64,000 nt of DNA from Notospermus geniculatus (GCA_002633025.1 NMRB01001186.1:127294-191293); one strand, 5' to 3'; counted from the first letter of the stretch, positions 22,967-37,200 are shown. Program-made: numbers and translations. The notes: generated by a model not told the origin, from the sequence alone.

Positions 22967-25900
22967 TTAGTGAGGAGGCGGTTCCTTGTCAGATTTTTTA
23001 TTATCTACACCTACGTGTTTAATCATGTTTTTTCTATTGTCCTTTTTTCTATGGTCTTGTGAAATCCTATCACTAGTAAACAGTCCCAGTGACCCCTGGT
23101 GGGGCTCTTCATCACTATCATCACTGCTGAGTTGAAGTTTTTCCGACAGTGTCGAAAGCAGAATCTCCTGAACAAATAGGCTACGGTCGGCACGCTCCAT
23201 GTCTAGGGCTTGTTGTTCACTCTCTGATAATGTTGACTCTGTTATTCTGCAAGACGGATTAATGATCACAAAATCCAGAAGTGGTAAGCAGGGGGTGAGC
23301 GAATGGTTGGAGGGATATCCAAGCGGCACAACCTTACCTTTTATATGGGCACCCATTAGTGTTATTTCTCAAAGTGAGGTTTGAGTGACTGAAGATCCTC
23401 TGATTCATGGCTTTGCTGCCATCTGGTCATTATCCATGGAACTACTACACCATGTAGAAGGCCTCATAAAATTTTGGAGAATGGCACCCATAGCTGGGGT
23501 AGGAACAACCATCAGCAGAAAGTTAATGCAGACAGGTTCGTCATGAGTCCCTCTGAGCTGAATTATTCATTAGCTTGTCCTTTTTTGCACAATTTTACTC
23601 TGCAAGAATGCGTTTATCACACTTACCTTGATAACAGAAACTGCGAATTCGTATTCGAAGTATTCCTACTATTGGTTGGAAGTTCTATGGAACCGGTAGC
23701 TCCGCTAGAATTTGGCCTCTGGGCTGTCTCAGCTTGTCCGCGGGGCAATCGTTCCAATTGTTGCCTGAAATCCGAACAAAGAATCTTAACATCTGCAACA
23801 CTGACAGACCTCAAGTCAACCCTACTTCCAGAAAAGCAGCCAATTACCGGTAACATCCAATCTCATCAGATCTTTCTACAACAGAAAGCTCAACAAAATC
23901 ATGAAAAGCAAAATCATTAAAATCAGTGCAGGGGTCTACTTTTTGTACATTTCGTGGGGTAATTGATGTCTGTATCAAACTCAAGCGGTGGTCAGATATT
24001 CATTGTTTCAGTCTGCAGAGCTGCTAAAAATTGGAAAGTGAAACCTGGATAATTCACACTTGGGCACACATTGTTGGACCTGGACTGACAATGTGCATGC
24101 ATATATGCAAGAATTTTTGGCAATCTAGAATGCTGCTGAAACAATGAATATAGGAAGTTTTGGAAGCACCTGGCTAAATGAATTGGCTGATATGATACAT
24201 GTGGATGTTTCACCAATAAACATCTATGAGAAGAAACATCGAAATACCACAGCAACAGTGACGAGCTTTTTTTTAAAAATGAAATGCATCCAGAATTTTT
24301 CGGGTGTGCTGGGAAGGTTGAGAAAAATTCAGTTGAAATAGGAAGTCTTCACACTTGCGTTGAGTTTGAAAGAAGCTAACGCTCCCCCCAAAATTCAAGC
24401 ACTGGTGTCCAGACTAGGTTCAGCCTTTCAATTTACATGTAATTATGCAGATTTGAAAGGTATAGATTGACATGCAGAAGACAGTCTGATGAACTGACTG
24501 CCGTTGTCCACAGTTATGCAGGATGAGGATGAACAAACATCATGCAGAAAAACCTATGAACTGTCTGTCCTGCCGATATCAATTTCTCTTGAATGCCAAG
24601 CAAATTGATTGACATGAAACTTGAGAGGCAACACAACATCAAACATGTCAAAGTCAAACTGCAGAAAGCAATTCTTTCAATGCCTAACAAATTTCGTCTC
24701 AGTTAGACACTAAATCACACGTACTATGAAACAGGAAGTGTTGTACTGTAACCACTGTTCTCCCACCAGAAACTGGGCTGTCACATCTGTCTGGCAGGAG
24801 GGTGGGTTTGCAAGGATGCCAGGATATCAGGAGCAATCAGGCAATACCTACATGTATGTGATCTACATGTAGGCCAGGGGAGAGGTTCACATATATCATG
24901 GGCATAGTCCTAACTCGTTATAATCAAAAACCCTTTAGTACCGGTATTTAGAATGAGCATAGTTGTTCTTTGTTGCCGCAGTACTTGGTGATTTGTTAGT
25001 CAACTCAGAATGTGTGCAGCATGTTTGAGTCAGAGTCTCCTTGAAAGTGACCAGGGAAACAACAACGACATCAGCACCAAAGCAATGTGTTCCCCCACCC
25101 CCGTGGTAGTTAGCAAGGGATGGCAGGTTAGATATGTTAAGATGATGGGTGGTGATTGACAAGGACCCAGTTTCTGGCGAAGATTAATGGTTCTCTTACA
25201 TAGAATCAGGAAGGAACATACCTGTTCTGATTTTTGTCTCTAAAAAGCAAAGGGAAATGAGATTTAACAACCAGATTAGTATTTCAAGATGAACATGAAA
25301 TGGTGGAGTTTCCATGACGAGGACATTCAATTAACCAGGTGTTCCGCGGGACCAGAGAATCCAAACATAATGTAAAGCAACCAAAGAGTTCTGGGGATGA
25401 TTTGAATGTGGAGTAACAGAACATGATACCCTGGGACGATGAAAGTCTTAAAAGGAATGGAAAGGCTGAGGATTGGGGTGGTACCTCGTCTCAACACGTT
25501 GCTATGAGAATATCGCAGGATGTGAAGATGTAATTGGCCCAATTTCATTCTCAATACTTGGGGGCAAGGAAGATGTTGAACATCCGCCAAACAAAGAATC
25601 AGGAACTTAACGATACACATAAACAAGCAGTTCTCACAAACAAATCATCATTAGTCAACTCACCTTGTCGATTGTAACTGCATTTCAAGTTGTTGTAATT
25701 GCGACGAGACACTCTGAGCAGCGGCAGCCCGACTTCTAACGCTTGATAATTGGGATAACAACTCTAGAAGCAAAAATATAACTTTTCAGAAGGAGAGCAC
25801 AGTCTTAGTTTTAGCCCAGTAAATGAGACAGATATGATGGTATTCTAAGTGACATTAATCAAACTGGACTGGCTAATCCTGGACAAATCGCCTATCACTA

Positions 25901-27041
25901 CTTCTACTTCTATTAGGCTTTGCAAAAATCAATAGGGAACTTAGTGAGATTACACTGAATCAATGGCTTTCCAAGTGAACCTGCTAACATTAACTCATTC
26001 AAAACCAATGTAATTATGAGCAAATGGCAACTTTCATCAAACCCCCACTGACTCAAGGTTCCAGTAAACTAAACAGGAATACTGGTCACTTATACAAAGA
26101 CAGAAGAAGGGCTTCGCTAAGCCCCAACATACCTGCTATAGGATCCATACTTTCTCTACTACTAGGTGAAAGACCAGTCAGAGCAGAACTAGCTGAGGAA
26201 AAATGCATATTGGACCTTCTAGCCCTCATTCCCCCAACCCCTCGACCTGAGTGGGGCACACGCCGCATGTGCCGGACTCCTGACGGCTCATCAAAATCTC
26301 GTGGGGCTCGATGCTCTATCGTAAGATGGGCAGCAAAATCATCTGTGACATGGTTAGGGTCACCACCAGGTAATGAGGCGCAAACTGGACATACCTAAAA
26401 TTGACAAAAGAGGTCACTATAAGCACTAGACACTGTGTGAAATCAAACCAGTCACCAAAGTGTTGACATACTGGCATAATCGCATTCAGTAGAGGCAGTA
26501 GCTGATCCATAGAGATCTCTGCTTGCATTATTCAGACCGCCCTAAAAGGATTTCTACTCACCACCTCAATGGAGGAATCTGCATGTTCAGCTGCCACATG
26601 CTCCTGTAGAGAAGCCTCCGTAAAGCCCATCTTGCCGCAATATGGGCAAGTAAAAGACTGCGGCTGCTCCGGGGTCAACCCTTCACCACCATAATATAAA
26701 TCTGAAATAACAAATGGGGATGGTAAGATTGTAGCTTTTCTGTTAGAAAGAAATCTACCACACAAGTAACTTGGAGCTGCTTATGGCTACCATTACTAAA
26801 AATGCTTATTTTCGAACTCGGCTTCCATGGGGCATAATGAGAAGATACGATGCTTCAAACTGCTTTTTCTTACCAAAATCTGTCCTAGTTAATATACACT
26901 GCATCGGATGATCGGTTGAATGTCTCGTTGTCGTGGCACCAGACTCAAAACAAGAGGCACAGAGATCGTAGTCATAACAAATCAAACATTTGTATCGCTT
27001 CCCTCGAAAGTTGCCTTTCAAACAAGAGTCGCAGCTGACAC
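22967..27041 (-). CDS. KCMF1: E3 ubiquitin-protein ligase KCMF1, six exons, first exon missing
   Basis: Minus-strand exons are 27041-26874, 26701-26562, 26394-26133, 25763-25664, 23764-23627 and 23246-22967. Every junction is GT-AG and in phase, giving about 362 residues plus the few missing at the start. Domains in order: a ZZ zinc finger (VSCDSCLKGNFRGKRYKC, then CYDYDLCASC), a C2H2-type unit (FTCPYCGKMG...HVAAEH), a second C2H2 unit (VCPVCASLPGGDPNHVTDDF), a glutamine-rich helix (SSQLQQLEMQLQ), and the conserved MERADRSLFVQEILLSTL segment near the C-terminus, ending EPPPH. KCMF1 is an ubiquitin ligase that works with UBR4. The exon encoding the first residues (MSRHEG in vertebrates) is not seen before the N at 27199 and is probably in a gap. 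It lies head-to-head with QDPR. Confidence 0.93.
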
Positions 27042-27198
27042 CTGAAAAGCATGCACAGTTTGAGTAAAAAACAAGACAGAAGTAGTTATGCAAACACAAC
27101 GCCAACGGCTTCATTTGGGGGCAAAAATGAACCGACTCGACCGGCTTATAGACCTACTGAAATTGACAACGGTGACCGAGTGAGTATGCACCACACTT

Positions 27199-27199
27199 N
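27199..27199. other. Single N, probable contig join inside a QDPR exon
   Basis: The QDPR exon reads in frame only from 27200 rightward, and the bases left of the N do not continue it. The first exon of KCMF1 on the other side is also missing. A collapsed gap explains both. Other single N positions are 4054, 17974, 30321, 54154 and 58302. Confidence 0.6.
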
Positions 27200-28170
27200 G
27201 CTTTCGTGGACAGAGCAAGAGGCCGCTGTTGAGAAAAGTGTGGAGGAGGCAATGAAGGAGGAAAAACTTGATGCCATTCTTTGTGTCGCTGGTGGATGGG
27301 CAGGCGGAAGTGCCGCGGCGAAGGGTAGGGAATATTCTGCCATCAGCTGTGTCTAGTAGATGGAACAGTCCTTGATACTGTCCTGTTGTCCGTGGTTTGA
27401 AGTGTTCTCTGGGGCTACAATTTCCCTATGTTACTTCGCACAGATTCATATCTATTGATTGTTTTCAGCCATGATAAAGAATGCAGATGCCATGTGGAAA
27501 CAGAGTGTCTGGCCCTCTACCATCTCAGCAAGACTGGCAAATCGCTTCCTGAAGGAGGGAGGTACCCTGGTTCTCCCTGGAGCTCAGCCTGCAGTGAATG
27601 GTACACCAGGAATGATTGGCTATGGGATGGCCAAGGCAGCAGTCCACCACTTAGTCAAGAGTTTGGCGCAAGAAAAAAGTGGTATGCCTGCCAATTCATT
27701 TGTGGCAGCCATTCTTCCGTAAGTGAACTTGTAACTCAAGTTGACAATTATTTCTGGTTTGTAATCTCATAGAGCTTTGATTTTTCTCTAATGCATATGG
27801 ATCAGACACTTTTTGTGCTTACAAAGTCACCTTGAGTCAATCTCTGTCTCTTGATTCCAGAGTAACCCTCGACACTCCAATGAATCGCAAATTCATGCCA
27901 AATGCCGATCATTCCAGCTGGACAAAGTTGGAGACTGTTGGAGAGTAAGTTTTTTTCCAGACAAGTAGAGTCATGCTCATTCTTGCCTCGCTAAGGCTGA
28001 TGAGATGTTACTTCTCTTCTGAGTAACCCTGGTTTCTGATAAGAATTCGTGGTCTTTGTTGTCTTTCTAGGTTACTTCTGAAGTGGAGTCGTGATGAGGA
28101 AAGGCCTGCCAATGGAACTCTTCTCCAGCTCATAACCAAAGATGGAAACACTGAATACATTCCTGCCTAA
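27200..28170 (+). CDS. QDPR: Dihydropteridine reductase, 5' end missing
   Basis: Exons are (N)27200-27324, 27469-27718, 27861-27944 and 28071-28170 (stop TAA), all GT-AG and in phase. They encode the C-terminal three quarters of the enzyme that regenerates tetrahydrobiopterin from quinonoid dihydrobiopterin with NADH, in support of aromatic amino acid hydroxylases. Diagnostic segments are [15 protein letters not shown], the short-chain dehydrogenase catalytic pair in [14 protein letters not shown] (Tyr-x3-Lys), and [20 protein letters not shown]. The N-terminal Rossmann strand with its glycine-rich NAD loop, about 55-60 residues, is absent; the N at 27199 sits exactly where it should join. 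It probably shares a promoter region with KCMF1. Confidence 0.92.
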
Positions 28171-28403
28171 ATGAGACATTCCACAGGTCTTCCATGTCAG
28201 TCCACCTAATCTGCAAACCCTACCAATACCTCCAAGAAAAAGACTTGTGCATCCTGGCATGAGCTCTATATCTGATGAGATCAATACCTCTATCCATTTA
28301 GCATTGCCATCTGTGTGATGACTTTCATGTGCTATATCAGTACTTGTTACCATGTCGTATCTAAGTTTATATACCTGTTTAAGGTGTTTGCATTTAATTT
28401 GAC

Positions 28404-28409
28404 AATAAA
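28404..28409 (+). terminator. Putative polyadenylation signal of QDPR
   Basis: AATAAA lies 234 bases after the QDPR stop codon, on the coding strand. Confidence 0.5.
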
Positions 28410-31217
28410 CACATTTTCTGACAGCTGAAGTCCTTCTGTTGATGAAAAGGACCCTTCTAGTCAATGTATCAGTGTCCGTATATTTTTATAAGAGCTTAAA
28501 AGTGTATTTTGATTGTGCTTAAATCATGTTGAGATTTCATGTTGAATGCTTTGTTGATCTCTGGTTGAAATTCCCAGCTAATTCCCAGCTAAATTAGGCT
28601 ATGATTATGTCTTTGAAGACGGTAAACACAGTTTCTTCATTTATATTTGATGTGTTGGCATTTAACATCTTCCTCCACTGCCCGAGTTTTGTGATGCTTA
28701 ATATGGAAGATTGGTACCACCAGATATGTTCCCTTCAATGAAGTCCTGAACTATAGTTCCCCATTGGTAGTGTGACCTGACCTGGAATGTGCCTCCATAG
28801 TTTAGAAACCAATGTTGTTACTATGCATAGCAATTCAACAAACCATGAAGAGGAGATATAAAGTAACAGTTATGTAACATTGTTAAAGTCTATAGTTCAA
28901 GTATTACCTGTTAAAGGACAAGGAATCATTTCCTTCTGTAGGAGTAATTGGAAGTGTGTGACATGTACGTGTTGTCCTGATTGTCGTTAACTGAAAGTTA
29001 TGTGATTACGAATGACACACGAATATCTCCCGATTGTTTTAGTTGCACTTATACAAGAGTTTGTACCGGTATATGAAATGAGTTGGTGGATTTGCCTTTC
29101 ACAATACGGTAATCTGTAAATGTATTGTGTGTGCAGCAAACAAGAACATTTTCCTCTTAATGCCAACAAAGTTGCCAAAATGCAAAGGGATATTTTTGTG
29201 AGTTTTTCCATTGTTTTCTAGTCTTCCACATGAGATCAGTGTTACTGCCAAGCGCCTGCAGTTGAGATTAATTTAGATACTTATATTATTCATTACTTCC
29301 AATGGGATAGATTTTACCGTACTGGGAAGAGGCCAGGGGCAATTGATGAATTTCGAAGTCGCCTCCATAAGGCATTTACATGTATTTTGAAACTATTCAC
29401 TCCATGCCAAAAGCTGCCAGTTGATACAAGTTTTATTTGATGGATTAATACACGTACGAGCCATCAGGATCTGCAACCAAGTGTTTTCTGTCAATAGTTT
29501 AGTCCCCGTTAGGCTGCACTAGAAATGACGATTAGGCTTAGAATCATGAAACGATCTCTTAGAACCACGTAGTGCCTTGAGGTTAGTTGAGTATGTAAAA
29601 CTCTCCCAAGAACTGGATACATGGAAAATGAATAAAGTTGTTGTATATGGGGAAGTCATGCCATTTGTTGTGTTAATACATGATGTATGTTGGGTTGAGT
29701 TGCCATTATCCTCGAGTTTCGGCAAGTTCGAGGATCACAGATGCATGTCTCACCTTCTGGTTGACATTGGGAGTGGTCACTCCAACTACCTATGAAGGGG
29801 TGTTACCCACCAGGAATTACAAAGCCTATTACTGAAAGGGCCTAACATTCCTGCAACGAAGGGGGACAAAGGAACAAACTAGAAGTCCTCACTACACAAA
29901 AAGGGTTCATTTACTTTATAAAAGGGTTCATCACAAAAGTTATAAGTTATATTCATAAATATCTCTGCATCAATCATTAACAATATTTACACCTTATCTG
30001 TGTTCCCCACTGGGCATCTCACAGAGTGACAACTTGTCATTGAGACAGAGAATGCACCGAGTCCAGAAGGGTGTGACAGTGATCTTAGTGCCCCTCGGGC
30101 CTATTTTAGTGCCCGATCAACCCACAGTTTGCCTTAGTGAAGGATTATGTCACTAACCCTAGGACGTTGATCCCTGTCACAAGGGGATACTGCCCTCCAG
30201 CCTACACTTGTGAACAGGGGGAACATGATCATTTGAAGTAAGAGCTCTGCCTTGTACTATCTGATATACTGTAGTGCAGACTACAGCTATTATTTTTAAC
30301 AACGATGTTCCCTTTGATATNGTTGACAAACTAACATGTGGCACTTAGCAAAATGATGCAGTTGACAAAACAGGAACATTACACCTTTAAAAATACCCAC
30401 AGCACTAACAAAATGGTGACCTCATCAAGGATATTTTAATTTTTCATGTAAGAGAAAACTAAAAGCAATTTGGTAAAAACACTAATGGCAATGATCCAAA
30501 GATTAATAACATCACCTATTCGGCAATGATGGAATTCATAGAAGTACCGTACCTAGTAAATTTGGATTTATGGCGAAGATTGAATCATACAACATTCCTT
30601 AACATCACAGGCTTCAGTCGTGTTCACACCTTGATTATGATAACTGAAAGAATCTTGCTTACATGTATCAATATCCGCTTGGGCCATGGTCTCCTTTCCC
30701 CATGTGTAGCTTACCGATTATAACAAGATAGAAAAGAAGGGAAACAACAGTTCAAGAACATGAGAACATGTAGCCTTCCACAAAGTTTCACTTAGAATGG
30801 AGTGCCCGCACAATGTATGACTGTCTTTTAGAAAAAGGCCAATTTTCTGCGAGACTTGATGAGACTGCACGCCAATATGTAAGATAATAATTACTAGAAC
30901 TATGAAAGTAGATTGGATGAGAAAAGAATGTACATGTATACAGGTGGGTAAAAGCCAATCTCCGTGCACCTTCAGGATGTATTGCTTGTACTATATACAC
31001 GTGTCCATATTTGAGCGTGGAGCATACTTTCGTTTTAACTTATCTGATGATTTATCAAAACTTTGTTTGCGATTGTGCCCTGAAAAAGAGAAAAACATCA
31101 ATTCTAGACCATCAAACATAAGAGTGATCTTCAATCTCTCAGGTACATTTAATTTCAAGTCACCAACAGCTTGCATCAACATCTTCTGCCAGATTCACTA
31201 GGTAGTTCAGTAGGACA
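28410..31217. other. Spacer between converging QDPR and attractin genes
   Basis: QDPR (plus) and attractin (minus) converge here. No coding exon is recognisable. The region should contain the 3' UTRs; a minus-strand AATAAA at 29432-29437 is one possible attractin end. An undetermined base lies at 30321. Confidence 0.4.
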
Positions 31218-34200
31218 TTATGTCTGCAAGAGGAAGATTTTTTTATACTGACCTAATGAAACTAAAGCACAACCTATATATATACCACTCTGATTCGGTG
31301 GTGGGTATCTCTCATCTCCAGTTGGGAGCTGTAATATCACAGAAAGAACGGCTGCCTTTTGGCCATGGAGAGGCTCAATAGCAATAGCACTCGGATGATC
31401 GCTGGTCTGAAAGTCAAATAGGAAACAGTCCTGAAGACATCTTACATCCACACACACCGAGATCACCTCTCAACTAGAACCAAGCATGTCGGCACCTCTC
31501 TTTATAGTGGATACTTCTAATGGGACACCCCTCTACGGACACCGATATTTAGTCCAAAAGTGGTCACTTCACATTTCTGTATTTGGAGCCAAGAAACAAA
31601 CGACACATTACCTTTTTCCGCCGTCGGATATCAGGTGGTTCCTTTTTATTATCTCCGTCATCAGGTTGACGTATTTCGAGCAATGTGCTGGAAAATGGAC
31701 GGCTCACCATGCGTTCCATCTCAACAATCATACGCTGAAAATGAAGCAAACCAACTTTGGATAATGAAGTGTGTTTGGTGCTACTCCTTCAGAAAGTTGG
31801 CCATTGATCAGACTGCCATTATAGTGAATATTGAACGATGGGTTTGACTGGGGATCGAACCTGAACCACAGCAGTGAGGTACCGGCACTGTGCCACTCTG
31901 ACAGCCTATGCCCTGAGGGTGTTAAAGATCTCCAGACCAAATGATAAAGTAGCATAGCGAGGACGAAAACAAATGAGTCACTTACCTGTCGCTGGATGTA
32001 GGCATCATATCTTTGTTTGACCTTCCAAAAGAGGGCAGCAATGAGCAGCAGGGACAGGAAACAGCTGAAATAGAACAGACTCTGTTGGTACCTTTCCATT
32101 CAAGACACAGCATTGCTGTCAGAACCAACTGACAAACAGGGTGAATTGAGTTTCCACGGGCCTACAATATGAACACCTGTACATACTGAAGGGTAATCCT
32201 GCTATGAATAATCCAACATGATTATAATAATAATCAAACAATGATTCGAGACATGACAAACTTTGTCCCAACTTACCCACAAAGCAGGAAGTAAATCATA
32301 TTTCAACCTTGTTGCAGTTTATACATAGAGGGTAGGAATTTGTATGGAAATAAAGTAAGAAACTACCCCATGATGTTACATCATAAGTACTGGTCAATCT
32401 GGGGTGATGAACTTACAATAGCACTAAACACAATTATGCAACAAGAGGACATTGAAAATGTTATGACATTGAAATTATGGTTCCCTTAGGTTCATTAGAT
32501 AAGAATGGAAATTGTCATCTGTCAGACCAAGATGCTGGTTTCAAGTTTCACCTTGACCTTGACCTTTCATCATCAAGGCCATTGCATAATCGAAATGGGC
32601 ATCCTCGGTATTACCCTTAAGGATGAGAAATTTAAATCGCACCAAACCAAGGTATGATAATGACTGTGGAATAATGGTATGATAATGACAGTGATTATGA
32701 CCCTTGCTTGACAATCACATGTCACTCTGTGACCACTGTGGCTAACCACCAGTGACCTTCACAAAACTAGACCTACTTGACCTACTAGACCTACCTGAAG
32801 AAAGTGACAAAGAACTGAATGAGGTCAATCTTTGGAAACTGGGAGAATGAGATCTGAAAACAAGAGAAAATGTATTGTAGTTGAGATGAGGAATCATATA
32901 TCTGAAATTGTTAAAAATTGAACTTATTTCCTGCCCCACTTTGAAAAACACAAGGACAAACTTGAGACTACCGGTCTGATTCTAACTCCAATTTCTCAGA
33001 ACTGCACCCAGTAGGTGTTTACTGAAATTTGTGCCAACATCATCTCTCCAAGTCAGTGGAAAACTCATTGACTTACTTTAATTGTAACAGGAGTCCTGAA
33101 ATCATACAAGTAGACAAAAAACGTTGTGTTCTTCTCCGAGCCAAAGGAGTATTTCGCATGAGAGAACTTTGCTTTCAGGAAGTAGCATCTCTTTTCAGCA
33201 ATGATGACATATTCCTGCGGGTCATCCTCTGAAATACACAGAGATTTTATCAAATCTAATTGAACTCTACAGGATTGAAAACAGAACAAAGTCACTGCAA
33301 TTCCGTTGCCCAGACTACTTCAGCCATGGACGTCTTGAATATTGCAAAACCAAGATAAGAGAGAAGGGAGTGAGGGCCTACTTACTTGTTTTGACTGTCA
33401 CATTCAGCAAGGCATGAGCCGTGCAGTTGATACTGAAGTCAACATCGCGATCAGGCTGAAAGTCAAATGAGATTCATGAGACGAAGAAAGTCTTGGATTA
33501 TATCACTGAGAAATTGAATCAACTGCGGAATCTGAAACTTTGAAGGAGAATCACAGAAAACTTACCGTGTGAGGAATATTCAAGAAGTTGACATTTGTTT
33601 TGTACTTGTCATCCTTCTTCGACAGGTTGAATGTGAACTGGTAGTCAGTGGCGAGGTTGTCTGGAAAAGATGTGAAAGTACCCGATGATGGAGTGGTCTG
33701 TACTCAAGGGAACAAGGAGTAGCTGGTGATAGAGTACTCTGTCCAGGAGGTAACATGGCGTATTCTGATCACTAAGGGCTTCAGGCATTGTAATCATTGA
33801 AATATACATGAGTACCGGTACATAACAAAATCTACAGAAGATACTCACAATAACATCTGCCACCTTTGGGGTTACCAAAATATTTCTGGCCCTCATCGCA
33901 CCTGAAAGGAATCCATAGAGACATCAGTAAGGGAAGCCTGAGGAATCTAAATCATTGTAGAGCCGACAAAGTTCTATCACTGCATTTGATTGAGCAGGAT
34001 CATCATTTAGTCACTTCTCTACTGATACTCACATGTTGCATTTGTCTCCAGTGACTCCCTTAGTCTTACAGTTACATTTCCCGGTGAAGCGGTTGCATGT
34101 GTCAGCTTGGTTGTTGCACTCACACACTGCAATGAAAGATTTACTGGTACTGCATCAAGTGTGAAGCAGGCGATATCTTCTCACAAGATTTCTCCAAACT

Positions 34201-37200
34201 GTTGAAATTTACAAAGTATCATCTGAAGAAGGGTCAGCCATTCTAATTCTTAGAACAACCTTTTATTCATATGTTCATCAAATACACCGTTTAGTTCAGC
34301 TAGAATAGTGACACTGAAAATTGCCAAATGACACACTGATTTAGCACCTGCTAAGAATGACTAGAAACGCCACACAAAACAATCACGCATGTCTCACCTG
34401 AATAAGTTAGATTTAAATAGAAACAATAGCGAATGTAACAATCAACAGCACGATATCGGTAATGCATGTGAACTTCGTCTGGGTCCATCATATACTTTGA
34501 GGCAGCGATTGTGTTAACCTCATAGCCAGTCACATTGGCTATGTCAGTGTCCACTGTAGTCATGGAAAATTGGCTCAACAGCTTCATAACAACAGATAAT
34601 GTAAGATCCAAAGTTTGAATAATCCCAAATAATGGCTGTGCTAGCCTCGGAGGAAGTCAGTGCTAGCCTCAGTTGAAGTCAGTGTTAGCCTCAGTTGAAG
34701 TCAGTGCTAGCCTCAGTTGAAGTCAGTGTTAGCCTCAGTTGAAGTCAGTGCTAGGCTCAGTTGCTCAGCCACAGCGGTGATGACGAAGTTTTTGACGTCC
34801 TCTCTCGTCCAAACCCTCAATAACTATCCCAGAATTTCCATTGTTGTTTTTGCACAGCTATCCACAGAATTGTAAAAATTATCTGAAATGTGTCCTTCAC
34901 ATGTCACTTGCCTTTTGTTTGCCGTTTGTTCACGAATAAACGATCATTGCCACGACACCCTGGCAAAACTTGGGATTTTTTACATGCCAGATCATTTTCA
35001 TGACCGCCAACACAATGTACACAATGGCATCTCGCACAACAATAACACAAAGAACAGACCATTGAGGAAGTGCAGACGTTTGACTCACAAATCAATTGTT
35101 CAATAGCAATTTTTTAGTTTCTCATCTCTAAAATCCCAAATATTCTGTGCATGATTTTTCCAATCATTGTTTCGCTTCCCAGGGCAAAAGATACAAAGAA
35201 ATTGCTCTAAATTTGTAACGAGAAACAAACAGTGAACTTCAAGTGGCCTTCAATCTAATGACTGGCAACAGTCGAAGTCCATGTGACATGAAAGGCTGGG
35301 TGTAGCCACAATTTCTATCGTTATCAAACATGATATTTGAAACCCTAGGCGGGGAAAAACACACCTGTCTATAAATAGATCAAAACCTGCCCGGGGCTGA
35401 TATGTATGGATTAGGGTTTTTTCTTTGTTATCATGGATCAGATATCGGTCGGGTTCAACAAATTATCAGGGATGGCAAGGACAATTACTACGGACTGATA
35501 GGGTCAAATTCACGGAGGGCGTTTAGCAGAGTATGGGCCTGGCATACAGCTCTTCTTGTTGAAGGTTCAAGCCGTGAATCTGAATACCCTGGATAGGTTG
35601 TCATGGGTTCCTTGTCAAGGTCAAGGTCCACATCAATCCAGGTCAAGGTTGAATCCATCAAAGTCAAGGTCAAAACAGCACCCATCAAAGTCAAAGCCCA
35701 CACCAGTCACCTCCATTCAGAATCTGTTCAGTGCTGTTCAAGTTTGAAAGCCAAACCAACAAGTTGGAAAAAGAAACTTACTGGTACAGTTGCCTCCGTT
35801 GAGAGCTGATCCATAGAACCAATCCTGGCATTCCTGGCATGTGTCACCTGAAAGGTATGGATCATATTGTCAAAGGATGAGAACAAGGGAAATAAGGGCT
35901 GTGCCAGTGCTTGTCAGTGAGGAGGTAGTGGGCTCAGCTCCCAGGCAGCCCCAGTTCTCAATCAATGGAGTACATGACTCTTTGATCGAACATCAAATCT
36001 CGATCAAGTTCCCTCTATCCCTACCTTGAGTGAGGTCCTCACACTTCACACAAATGTTAGTCCCAGGGTAGCATGTACTGTGTCCATTACACTGGCAAAG
36101 TGGGCAGCCGGTGAAATGCCATCGTGGGCTCCGGCACATTGCTTGATCCAGCGCCATCACTGCTGTTGAATTCTTTGAATACGGTCCGTCATTGCCGCCT
36201 TTGAGGCATCGGCCGAGACCGGTGTTGCTACCGTCAGAGCACCAGCCACACATCGGGTTCTTCAAGCAATGCTCACACGTACCAGCATCCTCACAACGGG
36301 TTACTGAAGGATGAAACAATAGACAGATTCAGAGGGAATTCATCACAAAGCCACTGCTTGGACTTCCTACAGGACTTTTTCTTCCAATTAACCTGGTACA
36401 ACTACAATACTTACCAGGACATTTAGAGAATTGTGTTGTCCACTCCAGACACTGCCCGTACGGGAAGGTCGCCACATACGCATTTGACCCGACACAGACA
36501 CCTTGGCTGGCACACCACATGCAACCAGCCCTGGTGCAGGCTTCACATCCATCATGGACCTGGCAGCTAAGTGGGCAAATCTGGCGATAGGTTTTGTCTG
36601 TCTTGATAACGGTACCTGGGCCTAGTTTGTCACCTGAAGAGAGGAACACGTGTAACATTAACTGGGAGACCACCACAGGAATGAATCAAGTTCTCATGGT
36701 CTTTTTGACCAGGGTAGAAAAAGCATATCTGCTACTAATGAAGACTTTTCATATTCCTGTCTGAGTGCAAAAGAGTAGCCATAACTTGAGAAAACTGAGT
36801 TCACCACTTTCAAAATGAGCTGTTCTGAATGATTACTTATTCTTTGGTTTTGTTGAGAGATTCATAGAGGGCACAGTATGTATCAACTGAGCAAATTACA
36901 GAAGTCGGGTCTCAGGTTTTGAGAGCAACAGCATGCATGTCCTCCATTGAAATCGACACAGGCTTAGCACATCATGTCAACGGTTAGCCACAAAACATGA
37001 AAGGCAGTCACAGGCAAAATCAGTACAATGCTAAAACAAGGGAACTGTAAGCTGCCTTTAATTGGGGAGTTTTGACGAGACAGTCCCCATCTAGAGAACA
37101 AAAGATATCAATCGTTGAGCACAAAACAGAATAGAAAACAGATTCCAAAGTCATGCAAGTAAAATATGCATGCAAGTTGCCAACGGAGACAGATTCTTCT

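Noticed and set aside
34351-34611. Extra attractin exon (frame with VTGYEVNTIAASKYMMDP)
   Set aside because: The flanking exons at 35782-35847 and 34033-34126 already join in phase, the segment resembles nothing in attractins, and no good donor-acceptor pair was found.
34638-34764. CRISPR-like array
   Set aside because: The 22-bp units are contiguous with no spacers, inside a eukaryotic intron.
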